DNA of 64,000 bases from Chelatococcus caeni. GTDB taxonomy: Bacteria; Pseudomonadota; Alphaproteobacteria; Rhizobiales; Beijerinckiaceae. Both the position numbers and the translations under genes were made by a program. The notes beneath the pieces were generated by a model. That model did no database searches. It was given only the letters and a program-made list of their open reading frames with translations, and was not told where the DNA came from. The stretch lies in the NCBI RefSeq assembly GCF_014196925.1, contig NZ_JACIEN010000002.1, positions 682,001-746,000 on the forward strand, written 5' to 3'. This document shows, one piece after another, positions 36,189 through 45,823 of the stretch. Every line of letters starts with the position of its first letter. Within the stretch, counting starts at the first letter, position 1.

Positions 36189-37085
36189 ATGCGCCCGACG
36201 GTAGCGCTCGCCGCCATTCTCCTGACAGCCACCGCGGCTGTCGCCCAGCAGACACCGGCCAGATCGCCCGCCACTCCGCCGGCGAAGGACAAGCCCGCAG
36301 CGGCCAAGGCTGCGGATAAGTCTGCGGACAAGGCTTCCGCAGCGCCGGCCCCGGACGCCCTGGCCGCGGGCCTTGCGGCGCTGGAGAGCAAGGACTTTTC
36401 GACGGCGCTCGCACGCTTCAATGCGGCCTTCAACGCCGGCGCGCCGGACGGGGCCTTCTATCTCGGGCGCATGGTCGAGCTCGGCATCGGCGTCGAGGCG
36501 AGCTTCGACAAGGCGCGGGTGCTCTACCTCGCCGCCGCCGACAAGGGCTCGGCCAAGGCCATGAACCGCCTCGGCCTCATGCATTACCGCGGCGAGGGCG
36601 TGCTGCAGGACTATGCGGCGGCGCAGGAGCTGATCTGCGAGGCAGCGGGGAAGGGCGATGCCGATGCCGCCTTCAACTGCGCCGGGCTCTTCGCCGAGGG
36701 CAGGGGTGTCGACAAGGATCCGGCCAAGGCCCGTGCCTGGTACGAGAAGGCGGCCGCCGAGAACAACATCGGCGCGCTCAACGCGCTCGGCTTCATCTGG
36801 CGCGACGGCCTCGGCGTCGACCGGGATCCAGGGAAGGCGGCGGATTATTTCGGCAGGGCCGCCGCCCTCGGCAATCCGGTCGCCCTGTTCGAGCTCGGCG
36901 CCATGTACGAGGCGGGCCTCGGCCTGCCGCCCGACCTCATGAAGGCGCACGTCCACTACAACCTCGCCGCCGCCCGCCAGCACCCGGGCGGCACGGAGGC
37001 CCTCGCCCGCGTCACGGCCGGGCTGTCCCCCGAGGACGTCACAAAGGCGCAGGCCGAGGCCAAGGCGTGGAGGGCGGCGCGGTGA
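36189..37085 (+). CDS. Secreted Sel1-repeat (TPR-like) protein
   Basis: 298 residues. Signal peptide ending at AVAQQ, then a Pro/Ala/Lys-rich linker (~20-55), then six or so Sel1 repeats (e.g. AFYLGRMVELGIGVEASFDKARVLY, AMNRLGLMHYRGEGVLQDYAAA, AFNCAGLFAEGRGVDKDPAKA, ALNALGFIWRDGLGVDRDPGKA). Sel1 repeats mediate protein-protein contact. Only 11 bp separates it from tpsB, so it belongs to the same operon; a periplasmic adaptor for the exoproteins is an inference. Confidence 0.9.
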   Translation: MRPTVALAAILLTATAAVAQQTPARSPATPPAKDKPAAAKAADKSADKASAAPAPDALAAGLAALESKDFSTALARFNAAFNAGAPDGAFYLGRMVELGIGVEASFDKARVLYLAAADKGSAKAMNRLGLMHYRGEGVLQDYAAAQELICEAAGKGDADAAFNCAGLFAEGRGVDKDPAKARAWYEKAAAENNIGALNALGFIWRDGLGVDRDPGKAADYFGRAAALGNPVALFELGAMYEAGLGLPPDLMKAHVHYNLAAARQHPGGTEALARVTAGLSPEDVTKAQAEAKAWRAAR

Positions 37086-37132
37086 GCGCGAATTTTCTGC
37101 CGGCGCCGATGCCCGGCCATTTACGGAAGAAG

Positions 37133-37567
37133 ATGATGACGACTGTTCTTGGACGGGCCGGGGCGCTCGTTGTGATCGTGTCCGCCGGTCTCGCACTGTC
37201 CGGCTGCGGCGGGCGTGAGGCGAAGCCCGTCCCCGCGACCAATGTGGCGGACGTGTCGCTCGATTGCCCGGCAATCGCGCGCGAGTTCGAGGCCAACGAG
37301 CGCCAGATCGTCGCGACGATCAAGGAAAAGGACAGCGCCAACGTCAAGAACGCGGTTTTGGCGACGACCGGCGTCGTCCTCTTCCTGCCCGCGCTCTTCT
37401 TCATCGATCCGAAGTCGCCGGAGAAGGTCGAGATCGACGCGTTGCGCAACCGCAACCGCGTGCTCGAGGACATCGCCAGGACCAAGCGCTGCCCGGCTCC
37501 GGAATCGACCCTGGCCGAGGTCTACGCCCGTCTCGACGGCATGCCCGAGGCTCCTCCGGAGCGCTGA
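37133..37567 (+). CDS. Small lipoprotein of the TPS operon
   Basis: 144 residues. A lipobox LSGC follows an N-terminal hydrophobic segment (ALVVIVSAGLALSGC), so it is predicted to be lipidated at the Cys. A second hydrophobic span (VLATTGVVLFLPALFFI) is unusual for a lipoprotein. The middle is a charged helix, EANERQIVATIKEKDSANVKN. The ATG at 37133 (or the adjacent one at 37136) has GGAAG nearby; longer in-frame starts at 37067 and 37109 put an extra basic stretch before the signal. It lies between the Sel1 gene and tpsA. No homologous family is recognised. Confidence 0.75.
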   Translation: MMTTVLGRAGALVVIVSAGLALSGCGGREAKPVPATNVADVSLDCPAIAREFEANERQIVATIKEKDSANVKNAVLATTGVVLFLPALFFIDPKSPEKVEIDALRNRNRVLEDIARTKRCPAPESTLAEVYARLDGMPEAPPER

Positions 37568-37617
37568 GCACCATTCCGCCACGCCTGTTCGCCCGCCCAC
37601 GTCCGAGATCCCTCCCG

Positions 37618-40600
37618 ATGCGTCCTTTTCCTGTCGATGCCATGCGTCCGAGCGCCCGTCCGGCCGGGTTTCGCCTGTCGCGGATCGGGGCTTCGCTCGC
37701 CGGGCGGGCCGGCGGCCTTCTGGCGGCGGTGCTGGTGGCGTTGCAGCCGCTGACGGCGGGGTTGGCTGAGGCGCAGGTGATCACGGATCCGACGGCGCCG
37801 ATCGAATTCCGGCCGCGGGTGGGGGTCTCGCCGCGCGGGGCGCCCGTGGTCGACATCACGGCGCCGTCGCTGGGCGGGCTCTCGCACAACAAGTTCCGCG
37901 CGTACAACGTCGACACGCGCGGCCTCATCCTCAACAACTCGGGGCTCGGCGGCACCTCGGTGCTGGGCGGCGAGATCGGCGCCAACCCCAACCTCGTCGG
38001 CCGGCGGCCGGCGAGCGTCATCCTCAACGAGGTCACGGGCACCGCGTCCTCGCTGCTCAACGGCCCGACCGAGGTGTTCGGCGCCAAGGCCGACGTCATC
38101 GTCGCCAACCCGAACGGGGTGACCTGCCGTTCCTGCGCCTTCCTCAACACCGGCCGGGTGACGCTGTCGACCGGCGTGCCGGTGCCGGACTACACGACCG
38201 GCACGGTCGGCTTCGCGGTGCGGCGCGGCACCGTGTCGATCGAGGGCACCGGCGTCTCGGCGCCGGACGGCGCCCTTTCCCGCATCGATCTCGTCGGCCG
38301 CCAGCTCGCCATCGACGGGGCGGTGACGGCGAGCGAGCGCGTGCGCCTGAGGGCCGGTGCGGTCCACTGGGACCAGCAGAGCGACGTCGCGACGCCGCTC
38401 GCCGGCGTCGACATCCCGGCCGTCTCCGGCCCGGCCATCCGCTCGAGCGCGGCGGGCACGGTCAGCGCCGGCAGCATCTCGGTGCTGTCGCGCGACCTCG
38501 ACCTCGGCGTCCATCTCACCGGCACGCTGAGCGCGGGGGAGGGCGACCTCGTCGTGCGCTCGCTCGGCGACCTGTCGCTCGCCGGCGCCGCGGCGGCGGG
38601 CGACCTCGACCTCAAGGCGGAGGGCGCGCTCAGCCTCGCCGGGGACCATGCCGCGGCCGGCCGGCTCACGGCGCGCGGCCGCGACGTGACGGTGGCGGCG
38701 GGGGCGCGCCTCGCCGCCAACGAGCACATCGTCGCCGAGGCGATCCGCTCGCTCGACAGCCGCGGCACGCTCGCCGCCGGCGGGGCGATCAGCCTGCGCG
38801 CGTCGGGCACACTGTTCGCCACGGGCACCGCCTCGGCGCTCGGCAACGTGGCCATCGAGGCCGATGACGTCACGACCGACGGCTTCGTCGCCGCCGGCCG
38901 GCACATCTCCGTCTCGGGCCTCGGCCGCATCCGCCTCGACGCCACGGGGCTCGCCGCCGAGACCGACGTCACCGTCGCGGCCCCCGACCTGACGCTCGGG
39001 GAGGGGACGGCCTTCTCGGCGCCCGGGCGCGTTACGCTTGCCGCGCGCGAGACGCTGACCAACGCCACGGTCCTCGACTATCCCGATCTTGCGCTCACCG
39101 TCGGCAAGCGCTTCGAGAACCGCGCCACGGGCGCGCTCGTCCAGGATCACCTGGCGCTCACCGCGAGCGAGGCCATCGTCAATGCCGGCACGCTCTACGG
39201 CCGCCTGACGGCGACGCTGGCGAGCGACGTGCTGACCAATGAAGCGGGCGGCGTCGTCTACGGGCCGGAGCTGACGCTCGCCGTCGCCGGCGACCTCACC
39301 AACCTCGGCCGCATCCTGTCGCCGCGCAGCCTCGCCATCGTCGCCGGCGACGTCACCAACACGGGCGGCGTCATCGCCAGCGACGGGGCGCTAACGCTGC
39401 GCTCCGCCTCCTACCGCGCCGGCTCGGCGGCGAGCCTCCTGTCGGCCGTCACGGCGGACCTGATCGTCGCCGGGGCCTTCGACAACGGCGGCCGCGCCAT
39501 CGGCGCCGAGAGCCTCGCGCTCGCCGCCGGCTCCCTCGCCAACCGCGCCGGGGCGAGCCTTGCGGGCGGGCTCGTCGCGCTCGCCGTCACGGACAACGTC
39601 GACAATGCCGGCGTCATCGAGGCGCTCGGCCTCGTCGAGGCCGAGATCGGCGGGGTCCTCGCCAATGCGGGCCGCATCGAGAGCGGCGGCGCCATCGGCA
39701 TCGCGGCGGGCGGCACCATCGCCAACAGCGGCACGGTGAAGGCGGCCGGCGATATCTTCCTGGCGGCCGCCGGGCTCACCAATGCCGCCGGCGCCCATGT
39801 CGAGGGGGACAATGTGACGCTGGCGCTCGCCGGCGCGCTCGTCAATGCCGGCATCGTCGATGCGGCGGGTGCCCTGCAGCTTGAGGCGGCGAGCCTCGAC
39901 AGCCGTGGCGCCGCCGGCAGCCTCGCCGTCCTGTCCGGCAAGACCCTGACGGCGCTCGTCGCCGGCCATCTCGCCAACCGCGCCCATTCCGTCCTGCAGG
40001 GCCGCGACGGCGCCGCCGTCCAGGCGGCCACCACCGACCTCGACCTGACGCGCGCCGGCGGCGCCGATCGCGGCACCTTCAACTTCGGCAGGGACCTGGC
40101 GCTCACCCTGACGGGGCAGGGGCTCACCATCGGCGCCGGCGAGCAGCTGATCGTCGACGGCAGCCTCGCGCTTGCCGTGGCCGGCAACCTCACCGTCCTC
40201 GGCACCATCGCCTCGCGCTCTTTCCTCGGCCTCGCCTCGACCGGCGGCTCGATCCTCGTCGGCCGCAATGATCCGGGCAATCCCGGCGGCGGCGTCCTGT
40301 TCACCCGCGGCGATGCCGACATCCGCGCGGCCGGCGACCTCAGGAACCACGCCTCGGTCATTGAGGCGCTGGGCGACATGGCGATCACTGTCGGCGGCAC
40401 GGTGCTCAACACCCGCACCGACGTCGGCATCTCCAACTACGACTACGTCATCCCCGGCGGCACCGACGCCTACGGCAACGAGAAGACGCAGTACGAGACC
40501 TCGGGCGCCGCCACCATCCAGGCCGACGGGCGGCTCGCCATCAGCGCCGGCACCGTGCGCAACCTGGCCTCGTCCATCCTTGCCGGCACCGACCTCGTCA

Positions 40601-43600
40601 TCACCGCCGGCACGGTCGAGAACCTCGCCCGCACCCTGACGATGACGCAGACCGCCATCCGCAAGGGCGTGTTCTACGGTCCTTATGTCTATGCGGTGGG
40701 CGAGACGCCGGCCCTCTTCCATGCCGGCGGGGCCTTCAGCGCCAATGCCAGCGGCAGCTTCACCAATACCGGCACGGTGCAATCCCAGACCGCCCAGATC
40801 AAAGCGCCGGCGATCACCATCGGCATCACCGACCGCAACCTGCCGACGGCGGCGCCGCGCCTGCCGGATGCGGCGATCGACCTTGCCGCCTATGCCGGCG
40901 CCGTTGCCGCGCCGAAGCCGGTCACCGTCGGCGACGTCACCTTCCTCAACGGCGCGCCCATCCCCGGCGGCACCGACGAGCGCAGCCCGGGATGGATCCT
41001 CGCCGAGGTCGGCGACGTGCGCGGCCCCATCACCGTCTTCGCCGACCCGACCACGGAGCGCCGCCTCATCCGTGAGGCGCTCATCGAGCAGACGGGCCGC
41101 GCCATCCTCGACCCCGCCTACCGCAATCCCGTCGAACAGCAGGAGGCGCTTTACCAGGGCACGGTCGCGTTCCTGAAGGCCAATCCCGACATCCGCCTCG
41201 GCCAGGTGCTGACAGCCGATGAGAAGGCCCGCATCGCCGAGCCCATCCTCTGGTACGAGGAAAAGCTCATCGACGGCCGCCCCGTCCTCGTGCCGCAGCT
41301 CCTCCTGCCCGAGGACCGGCTCGGCGAATGGGTGAAGGGTGCCGGCGGCGAGCTCATCGCCGGCGACATCCTCCTCGAGGGCGAGAGGGTGCACAACACC
41401 GGCGCCATCCTCGCCGAGAACACGCTCACCATCACCGCCGGGGAGTTCCTGAACGAGCAGCGCGCCGCCTGGACAGCGCAGGGCCGCTACGCCTGGCAGG
41501 AGCTGCAGTCGGGCGGCCTCATCGTGGCCGACAGCCTGCTCATCACCACCGAGCGCGACCTCGTCAACCGCGGCGGCGTCCTCATCGGCAACGACAGCCT
41601 CGCCCTGAAGGCCGGCGGCGACGTCATCCTCGAGGCGCAGCAGATCGCCAACAGCCTGTTCGAAGGCTCGAAGAAGCGCTGGACGCGGATCGACACCGTC
41701 GAGCACGCCGCCGGCCTCGTCGCCTCCGGCGGCGACCTCACCATCGCCGCCGGCGGCAATCTCATCGTCGCGGGATCGACGGTGACGGCGGCGGAGGATG
41801 CCACCCTCGCGGCCGGCGGGGAAATCGTCATCTCGTCCGTCGTGGACGTCACCGACGTCGCCGCGGGCGGCAGGAAGGGCAACGCCCTGCGCCGCTCGTC
41901 CTTCGGCTATAGCGAGCATGAGGAGCGCAACGTCGCTTCGCTGATCTCGGCCGGCGGCAATCTCACCGTCGCGGCGGCCGGCGACGTGACGGTCGTGGCG
42001 AGCCATCTGGCGGCGGGCGAGGACCTCACCGTCGCAGCGGGTGCCGGCGCCGACGGCCGCGAGGATGCCTCCGTGCGCATCCTCGCCGGCCAGGACGTGC
42101 GCGATACGGCCTATTGGAAAAAGACTTCCGGCGTCGGCCTCCACTTCGGCGACGGCTGGATGGATGTCTACCGCTCGAAGAAGGTGGCCTCGACCACGGC
42201 CGAGGTCGCCAACGTCGCCTCATCGCTCACCGCCGGCGGCAATGTCGACATCAGCGCCAAGGGGGACATCGACATCGTCGGCTCGGCCATCGCGGCCGCG
42301 GAGGAGGCGCGCCTTGCCGCCGGGCGTGACGTCACCATCGCCCCGGGGATGGAGGCCGAGGGTTCGACCTATTCGCGAAAAGTCTCCGGCGTCGGCATCG
42401 GCGTCTCCGCCGGCAACGGCTCGGTCTCGCTGTCGATCGGCGCCCATCGCGACAGCCTCTATCAGGCGCACGAGAAGACGGTCGCCGAGGCCTCGCTCAT
42501 CCAGGGCGGCAGCGGGGTCGTCATCACCGCCGGGCGCGACGTCACCGCCACCGCGGCCGACATCGTCTCCGGCGGCGACATCGCCGTCACCGCCCAACGC
42601 GACCTTGCGCTGCTCGCCGCCACAGAGGTGGAGCGCGAGCTCGAGATCCGCAAGCAGAGCTTCGTCGGCCTCAAGGCCGAGGTCAGCCAGAACGTCTCGG
42701 GCGCGCTCGAGCAGCTGAAGGGCGCCGCCTCCACCTTCAACTCCGGCTACGGCAACGACGCCTACAAGGCGATCGGCATGGCCTCCGGCATCATGCAGGG
42801 GGTCGACGCCGCCCTGCAGCTGTCGAACCCGACCCTCTCCGGCTCGATCACCGCCGGCGCCTCCTCCTCGACGAGCCGGCAGTGGGCCTACGGCGAGACG
42901 GCGCGGCCGACGACGCTGACCGCCGCCGGCGACCTGACGCTGACCGCCGGCCGCGACATGCACCTTGAGGGCACCCAGGCGGTTGCCGGGCAGGACCTCA
43001 TCCTCGATGTCGGCCGCGACCTTGTCGTCGAAAGCGCCCAATCCGGCTACGGCTCGTTCCGGTCGTCCTCGTCGAAGAGTTTTGGGGTGGGCGTCGGCGC
43101 CAGCGTCAGCCTCACCAGCGGGGCCACCGTCGGCCTCACGGCCAACGGCTCCATCGCCCATGCTCGCGATCAGATGAGCGGGCTCCAGAACCTGAACGCC
43201 CGGCTCGATGCCGGCGAGACGCTCATCATCGTCACCGGGCGCGATGCGACGCTCGCGGGCGCCAACGCCAGCGGCCAGGACGTTCTCCTCGACATCGGCG
43301 GCGACCTCACCGTCGCCTCGCGCCAGGATGTCGGCCACGGGGAGAGCCGCTCCAGCAGCATCGGCGGCAGCGTGTTCGTCGGCGTCGGCACCAGCCCCGT
43401 CTCGGGCTCGGTCTCGGTGGGCGCGGGTCGCGGCTCCTCCGACCATGCCTGGGTCAGCGACCAGACGTCGATCATCGCCCTCGATACGCTCCACGCCCGC
43501 GTCGAAGGCCACACGCAGATCGACGGCGCGGTCATCGCCTCGCTCACCGGCGATCTCACCCTCGACACCGGCACGCTCGGCTTCTCCGACATCCACGATC

Positions 43601-44199
43601 ACGACAAGGGCTCGTCCTGGAGCGCTCAGGCGGGGATCAGCGCGAGCACCGGAGAAAAGGGCAAGGCTGGCTACACGCCGACGGGAGCGCCTACCGGCGC
43701 CAGCCTCTCGGGCCACGTCGCCGAGCACGACCGCGAGCAGGAGACCCGCGCCACGGTCGGCGCCGGCGAGATCATCATCCGCGACACGGAGAACCAGACC
43801 CAGGACATCGCGGCGCTGAACCGCGATCTCGACAAGGCGCAGGAGATCACGAAGGACGAGCGCTCCGGCGTCGAGTTCTATGTGTCGTCCTCCGCTGCTC
43901 AGCAAGTCATTAACGCGGCGAACGTTGGGATGGCTGCGCTTTATGATATCCTTATGAGGCGCGCCGAATCTGCTGACGATGATGATTTAGTAACAGGGTC
44001 AATTGCTTCACAACTTGAAAGTCTAGGTGGTGGAAAGCCTCGTCAAGTCACGACTCCCAAGGGCGCTACTCAATTTATATTCCCTAATGGGCTGATAATC
44101 CGTTTTGATTTGTTGCCTGGACAATATCTATCTGGGCAGGTTCCGCATATAAATCTGGAAGTTCCGGGAATCGGAAATCATCATATTAATCTGAAGTAG
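37618..44199 (+). CDS. Large TpsA / filamentous haemagglutinin-type polymorphic toxin
   Basis: 2,193 residues. An extended signal (~1-52, ending LAEAQ) leads into the TPS domain (~53-330: LSHNKFRAYNV, ILNEVTG, VANPNGVTCRSC with a C-x2-C after the NPNG box). Residues ~330-2050 are beta-helical repeats, many with the pattern 'x-AGxx(V/L)x(V/I)'. A conserved segment (TQDIAALNRDLDKAQEIT) marks the junction, after which the sequence changes to low GC and unrelated composition: the toxin tip (last ~95 residues, with PHINLEVPGIGNHHINL). This resembles the 'polymorphic toxin type 24'-like group by memory only. Immunity gene follows after 7 bp. Confidence 0.92.
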   Translation: MRPFPVDAMRPSARPAGFRLSRIGASLAGRAGGLLAAVLVALQPLTAGLAEAQVITDPTAPIEFRPRVGVSPRGAPVVDITAPSLGGLSHNKFRAYNVDTRGLILNNSGLGGTSVLGGEIGANPNLVGRRPASVILNEVTGTASSLLNGPTEVFGAKADVIVANPNGVTCRSCAFLNTGRVTLSTGVPVPDYTTGTVGFAVRRGTVSIEGTGVSAPDGALSRIDLVGRQLAIDGAVTASERVRLRAGAVHWDQQSDVATPLAGVDIPAVSGPAIRSSAAGTVSAGSISVLSRDLDLGVHLTGTLSAGEGDLVVRSLGDLSLAGAAAAGDLDLKAEGALSLAGDHAAAGRLTARGRDVTVAAGARLAANEHIVAEAIRSLDSRGTLAAGGAISLRASGTLFATGTASALGNVAIEADDVTTDGFVAAGRHISVSGLGRIRLDATGLAAETDVTVAAPDLTLGEGTAFSAPGRVTLAARETLTNATVLDYPDLALTVGKRFENRATGALVQDHLALTASEAIVNAGTLYGRLTATLASDVLTNEAGGVVYGPELTLAVAGDLTNLGRILSPRSLAIVAGDVTNTGGVIASDGALTLRSASYRAGSAASLLSAVTADLIVAGAFDNGGRAIGAESLALAAGSLANRAGASLAGGLVALAVTDNVDNAGVIEALGLVEAEIGGVLANAGRIESGGAIGIAAGGTIANSGTVKAAGDIFLAAAGLTNAAGAHVEGDNVTLALAGALVNAGIVDAAGALQLEAASLDSRGAAGSLAVLSGKTLTALVAGHLANRAHSVLQGRDGAAVQAATTDLDLTRAGGADRGTFNFGRDLALTLTGQGLTIGAGEQLIVDGSLALAVAGNLTVLGTIASRSFLGLASTGGSILVGRNDPGNPGGGVLFTRGDADIRAAGDLRNHASVIEALGDMAITVGGTVLNTRTDVGISNYDYVIPGGTDAYGNEKTQYETSGAATIQADGRLAISAGTVRNLASSILAGTDLVITAGTVENLARTLTMTQTAIRKGVFYGPYVYAVGETPALFHAGGAFSANASGSFTNTGTVQSQTAQIKAPAITIGITDRNLPTAAPRLPDAAIDLAAYAGAVAAPKPVTVGDVTFLNGAPIPGGTDERSPGWILAEVGDVRGPITVFADPTTERRLIREALIEQTGRAILDPAYRNPVEQQEALYQGTVAFLKANPDIRLGQVLTADEKARIAEPILWYEEKLIDGRPVLVPQLLLPEDRLGEWVKGAGGELIAGDILLEGERVHNTGAILAENTLTITAGEFLNEQRAAWTAQGRYAWQELQSGGLIVADSLLITTERDLVNRGGVLIGNDSLALKAGGDVILEAQQIANSLFEGSKKRWTRIDTVEHAAGLVASGGDLTIAAGGNLIVAGSTVTAAEDATLAAGGEIVISSVVDVTDVAAGGRKGNALRRSSFGYSEHEERNVASLISAGGNLTVAAAGDVTVVASHLAAGEDLTVAAGAGADGREDASVRILAGQDVRDTAYWKKTSGVGLHFGDGWMDVYRSKKVASTTAEVANVASSLTAGGNVDISAKGDIDIVGSAIAAAEEARLAAGRDVTIAPGMEAEGSTYSRKVSGVGIGVSAGNGSVSLSIGAHRDSLYQAHEKTVAEASLIQGGSGVVITAGRDVTATAADIVSGGDIAVTAQRDLALLAATEVERELEIRKQSFVGLKAEVSQNVSGALEQLKGAASTFNSGYGNDAYKAIGMASGIMQGVDAALQLSNPTLSGSITAGASSSTSRQWAYGETARPTTLTAAGDLTLTAGRDMHLEGTQAVAGQDLILDVGRDLVVESAQSGYGSFRSSSSKSFGVGVGASVSLTSGATVGLTANGSIAHARDQMSGLQNLNARLDAGETLIIVTGRDATLAGANASGQDVLLDIGGDLTVASRQDVGHGESRSSSIGGSVFVGVGTSPVSGSVSVGAGRGSSDHAWVSDQTSIIALDTLHARVEGHTQIDGAVIASLTGDLTLDTGTLGFSDIHDHDKGSSWSAQAGISASTGEKGKAGYTPTGAPTGASLSGHVAEHDREQETRATVGAGEIIIRDTENQTQDIAALNRDLDKAQEITKDERSGVEFYVSSSAAQQVINAANVGMAALYDILMRRAESADDDDLVTGSIASQLESLGGGKPRQVTTPKGATQFIFPNGLIIRFDLLPGQYLSGQVPHINLEVPGIGNHHINLK
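42993..43190 (+). repeat. Long repeat A, copy in tpsA
   Basis: This part of tpsA (GQDLILDVGRDLVVES to HARDQMSGLQN) is repeated in degraded form at 49242-49450. The duplicated fragment ends precisely where the other duplicated block (43191 onwards) begins in copy at 46441. Confidence 0.75.
43191..43884 (+). repeat. Long repeat B, copy in tpsA
   Basis: Nearly the same sequence as 46441-47177. The other copy has an extra ~45-bp insertion (reading AIDRDGKGQKEQGT) and one inserted A that breaks the frame. Together with repeat A this indicates a duplicated tpsA 3' region. Confidence 0.85.
43795..43884 (+). repeat. 90-bp toxin-junction repeat, copy 1 (expressed)
   Basis: Encodes QTQDIAALNRDLDKAQ..SGVEFYV immediately upstream of the tip. 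Copies 2 and 3 are at 44582-44671 and 47088-47177 and differ by few substitutions. After it, the three modules are unrelated, so it marks the boundary of exchangeable C-termini. Confidence 0.9.
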
Positions 44200-44206
44200 G
44201 TGTATC

Positions 44207-44521
44207 ATGGAAAGTAGTCGGGTGTACTGGTTTCGAGACACCGGTTTTTCGGCGGCTGGGGATACTATTGTTTGCGTAATTGATAAACTAGGTGAGGGTA
44301 ATATTTTTGATGAAATTTCCATCAAGGAGATATTTGGGCGATTGGTGGTTTATACAAATGACGAAACTAATTGCGACTATATCGGAGTCTGGGGCCATCG
44401 AAAGGCCTCGAAGTTTTTACGCTTGCTACGAGAGAGGGGCGGGCGGCTGGAGGTCGAAAGATCCCGCCCTTTGAATGCTCGTCACCGTTACTCAGTTTCC
44501 ACGGGGACGGCACGCTACTGA
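44207..44521 (+). CDS. Candidate immunity protein I1 for the tpsA toxin tip
   Basis: 104 residues, lower GC than the operon around it. It starts 7 bp after the tpsA stop with a TAGGTG-type site. No family is recognised. Position directly after a toxin tip, small size and similar foreign composition are the criteria for an immunity protein, expected to act in the cytoplasm by binding the toxin. The C-terminal 15-20 residues (NARHRYSVSTGTARY) may be altered by the downstream recombination junction. Confidence 0.65.
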   Translation: MESSRVYWFRDTGFSAAGDTIVCVIDKLGEGNIFDEISIKEIFGRLVVYTNDETNCDYIGVWGHRKASKFLRLLRERGGRLEVERSRPLNARHRYSVSTGTARY

Positions 44522-44581
44522 TGGGATCAGCGGCGTAAAGATGCACTTGTAATAGCGGGTCATTACCGCCTCCAAACCAGC

Positions 44582-44671
44582 CAGACCCAGGACGTTGCGG
44601 CTCTCAACCGCGATCTCGATAGGGCGCAGGAGATCACCAAGGACGAACGCTCCGGCGTCGAGTTCTATGTC
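44582..44671 (+). repeat. 90-bp toxin-junction repeat, copy 2 (silent)
   Basis: In-frame copy of 43795-43884, reading QTQDVAALNRDLDRAQ. It begins the start-less CT2 module and is the natural crossover point for swapping CT1 for CT2. Confidence 0.9.
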
Positions 44672-45823
44672 TCCTCGTCCGCCATCCAGGAGATCGCCTC
44701 GGTTTTCGCCGGGATCCGCGACAACCTCGACAAGCTCGGCAAGGCGGCTGCCGAGGGCGTCCCGCAACGACCGGCTGATATCGCCGGTGCGCTCGCTGCC
44801 ATGCAGCTGGTGGGCGGCACCCTGGTCGATGCCCTGTCGAGCCTGTTCGACACCCGCAGCGATATTGCTGCGGCGACAAAGGCCGAAGCGCTCGATCTGA
44901 TGGGCGAGGTGCTGGACGGCAAGCTTCCCCGTGCCGCCCTGCAGGCCTGCGCCAGCCAGGGCGGCTTCAACCTGATCGATGTCCTCGTCGGCCCTGCCTA
45001 CGCCGGCGTCTGCGAGCAATACAGCCGGGAGGCCATCGACCTGTGCCTCGACGGGCTCGACAAGCTGCGCTCGGCCATCGCGCCCTACGGGGCGCCGATC
45101 GTGGATTATTTCGCCGATCGCATTGCCGCCGATCCGGACGGCTTCGCCAAGGCAATGCGCGCGCTCGATCTGCTGCCGTCGGGCCTGATCATGGATCAGT
45201 TCGCCGCGGAAGCGAGGCAGGCGTTCGAGAGAAGCGGCGGCCGCGTCGAGGACCTCGCCGATGCCATGGGGACGTTCCTGGCGAAGCAGCTCGTTGCCCT
45301 CGGCAACGGCGAGTTCAGCCCCGAGGTCGCCACCGGGCTGATCGCCGCCGCTGTGATCGCATCGATGAAGTTCGTCTCCAAGGACGCGCGCGCTGGCTTT
45401 ACCGCCAAGATTTCTGATACCGTGCGCGAGCTGTACGGCGCTGTGAAGGGGGCAAATAGAGCACAGCTTATTGATGATCTGGTAAGGGGCGGAACCAAGA
45501 TCACACCTGCGAATGTGGTTGATATCCGCAGGCTTCCGGACGGAAGAACAGTCTGGATTGAAATAGGCAGTGATTCTGCAGGATTGCAGCATATTTATAA
45601 GAGACATGAAGTTGATTTCGTTAATAAAGGAATACCTCGCGAGAAGATACAGACGGTCGTTATGAATGCTATTGAACAAGGAAGTATTGTAGGAACGAAC
45701 GGATCAGCAAATGTCTACCGCACTATACACAACGGTGTCGAGCAGTATATAGCGATTGGTATTGGATCGAATGGATTTGTTGTTCGAGCAAATCCGGTCA
45801 GCACTTGGAAGCCATTGCCATGA
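44582..45823 (+). pseudogene. Orphan toxin module CT2 (open, lacks start)
   Basis: The frame is open from just after the I1 stop to 45823 but has no usable start before an internal ATG at 44801. It begins with the 90-bp junction repeat, continues through a pre-toxin segment (ACASQGGFNLIDVLVGPAYAGVC), and ends in an AT-richer tip (from about 45449: ITPANVVDIRRLPDG.., AGLQHIYKRHEVDFVNKGI.., VGSNGF-like IGIGSNGFVVRANP). The tip has a His-Arg-His pattern and repeats of a family also seen at 48691-48899; a BECR-type RNase fold is a guess. It encodes a complete C-terminus without delivery module, as in stored CdiA-CT cassettes. Confidence 0.8.

Noticed and set aside
39391-42144. Minus-strand frame of 917 codons within tpsA
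   Set aside because: Antisense shadow of the repetitive GC-rich tpsA; content is Gly/Asp/Arg-rich without fold signature.
42220-43905. Minus-strand frame of 561 codons within tpsA
   Set aside because: Same reason: mirror frame of tpsA repeats.
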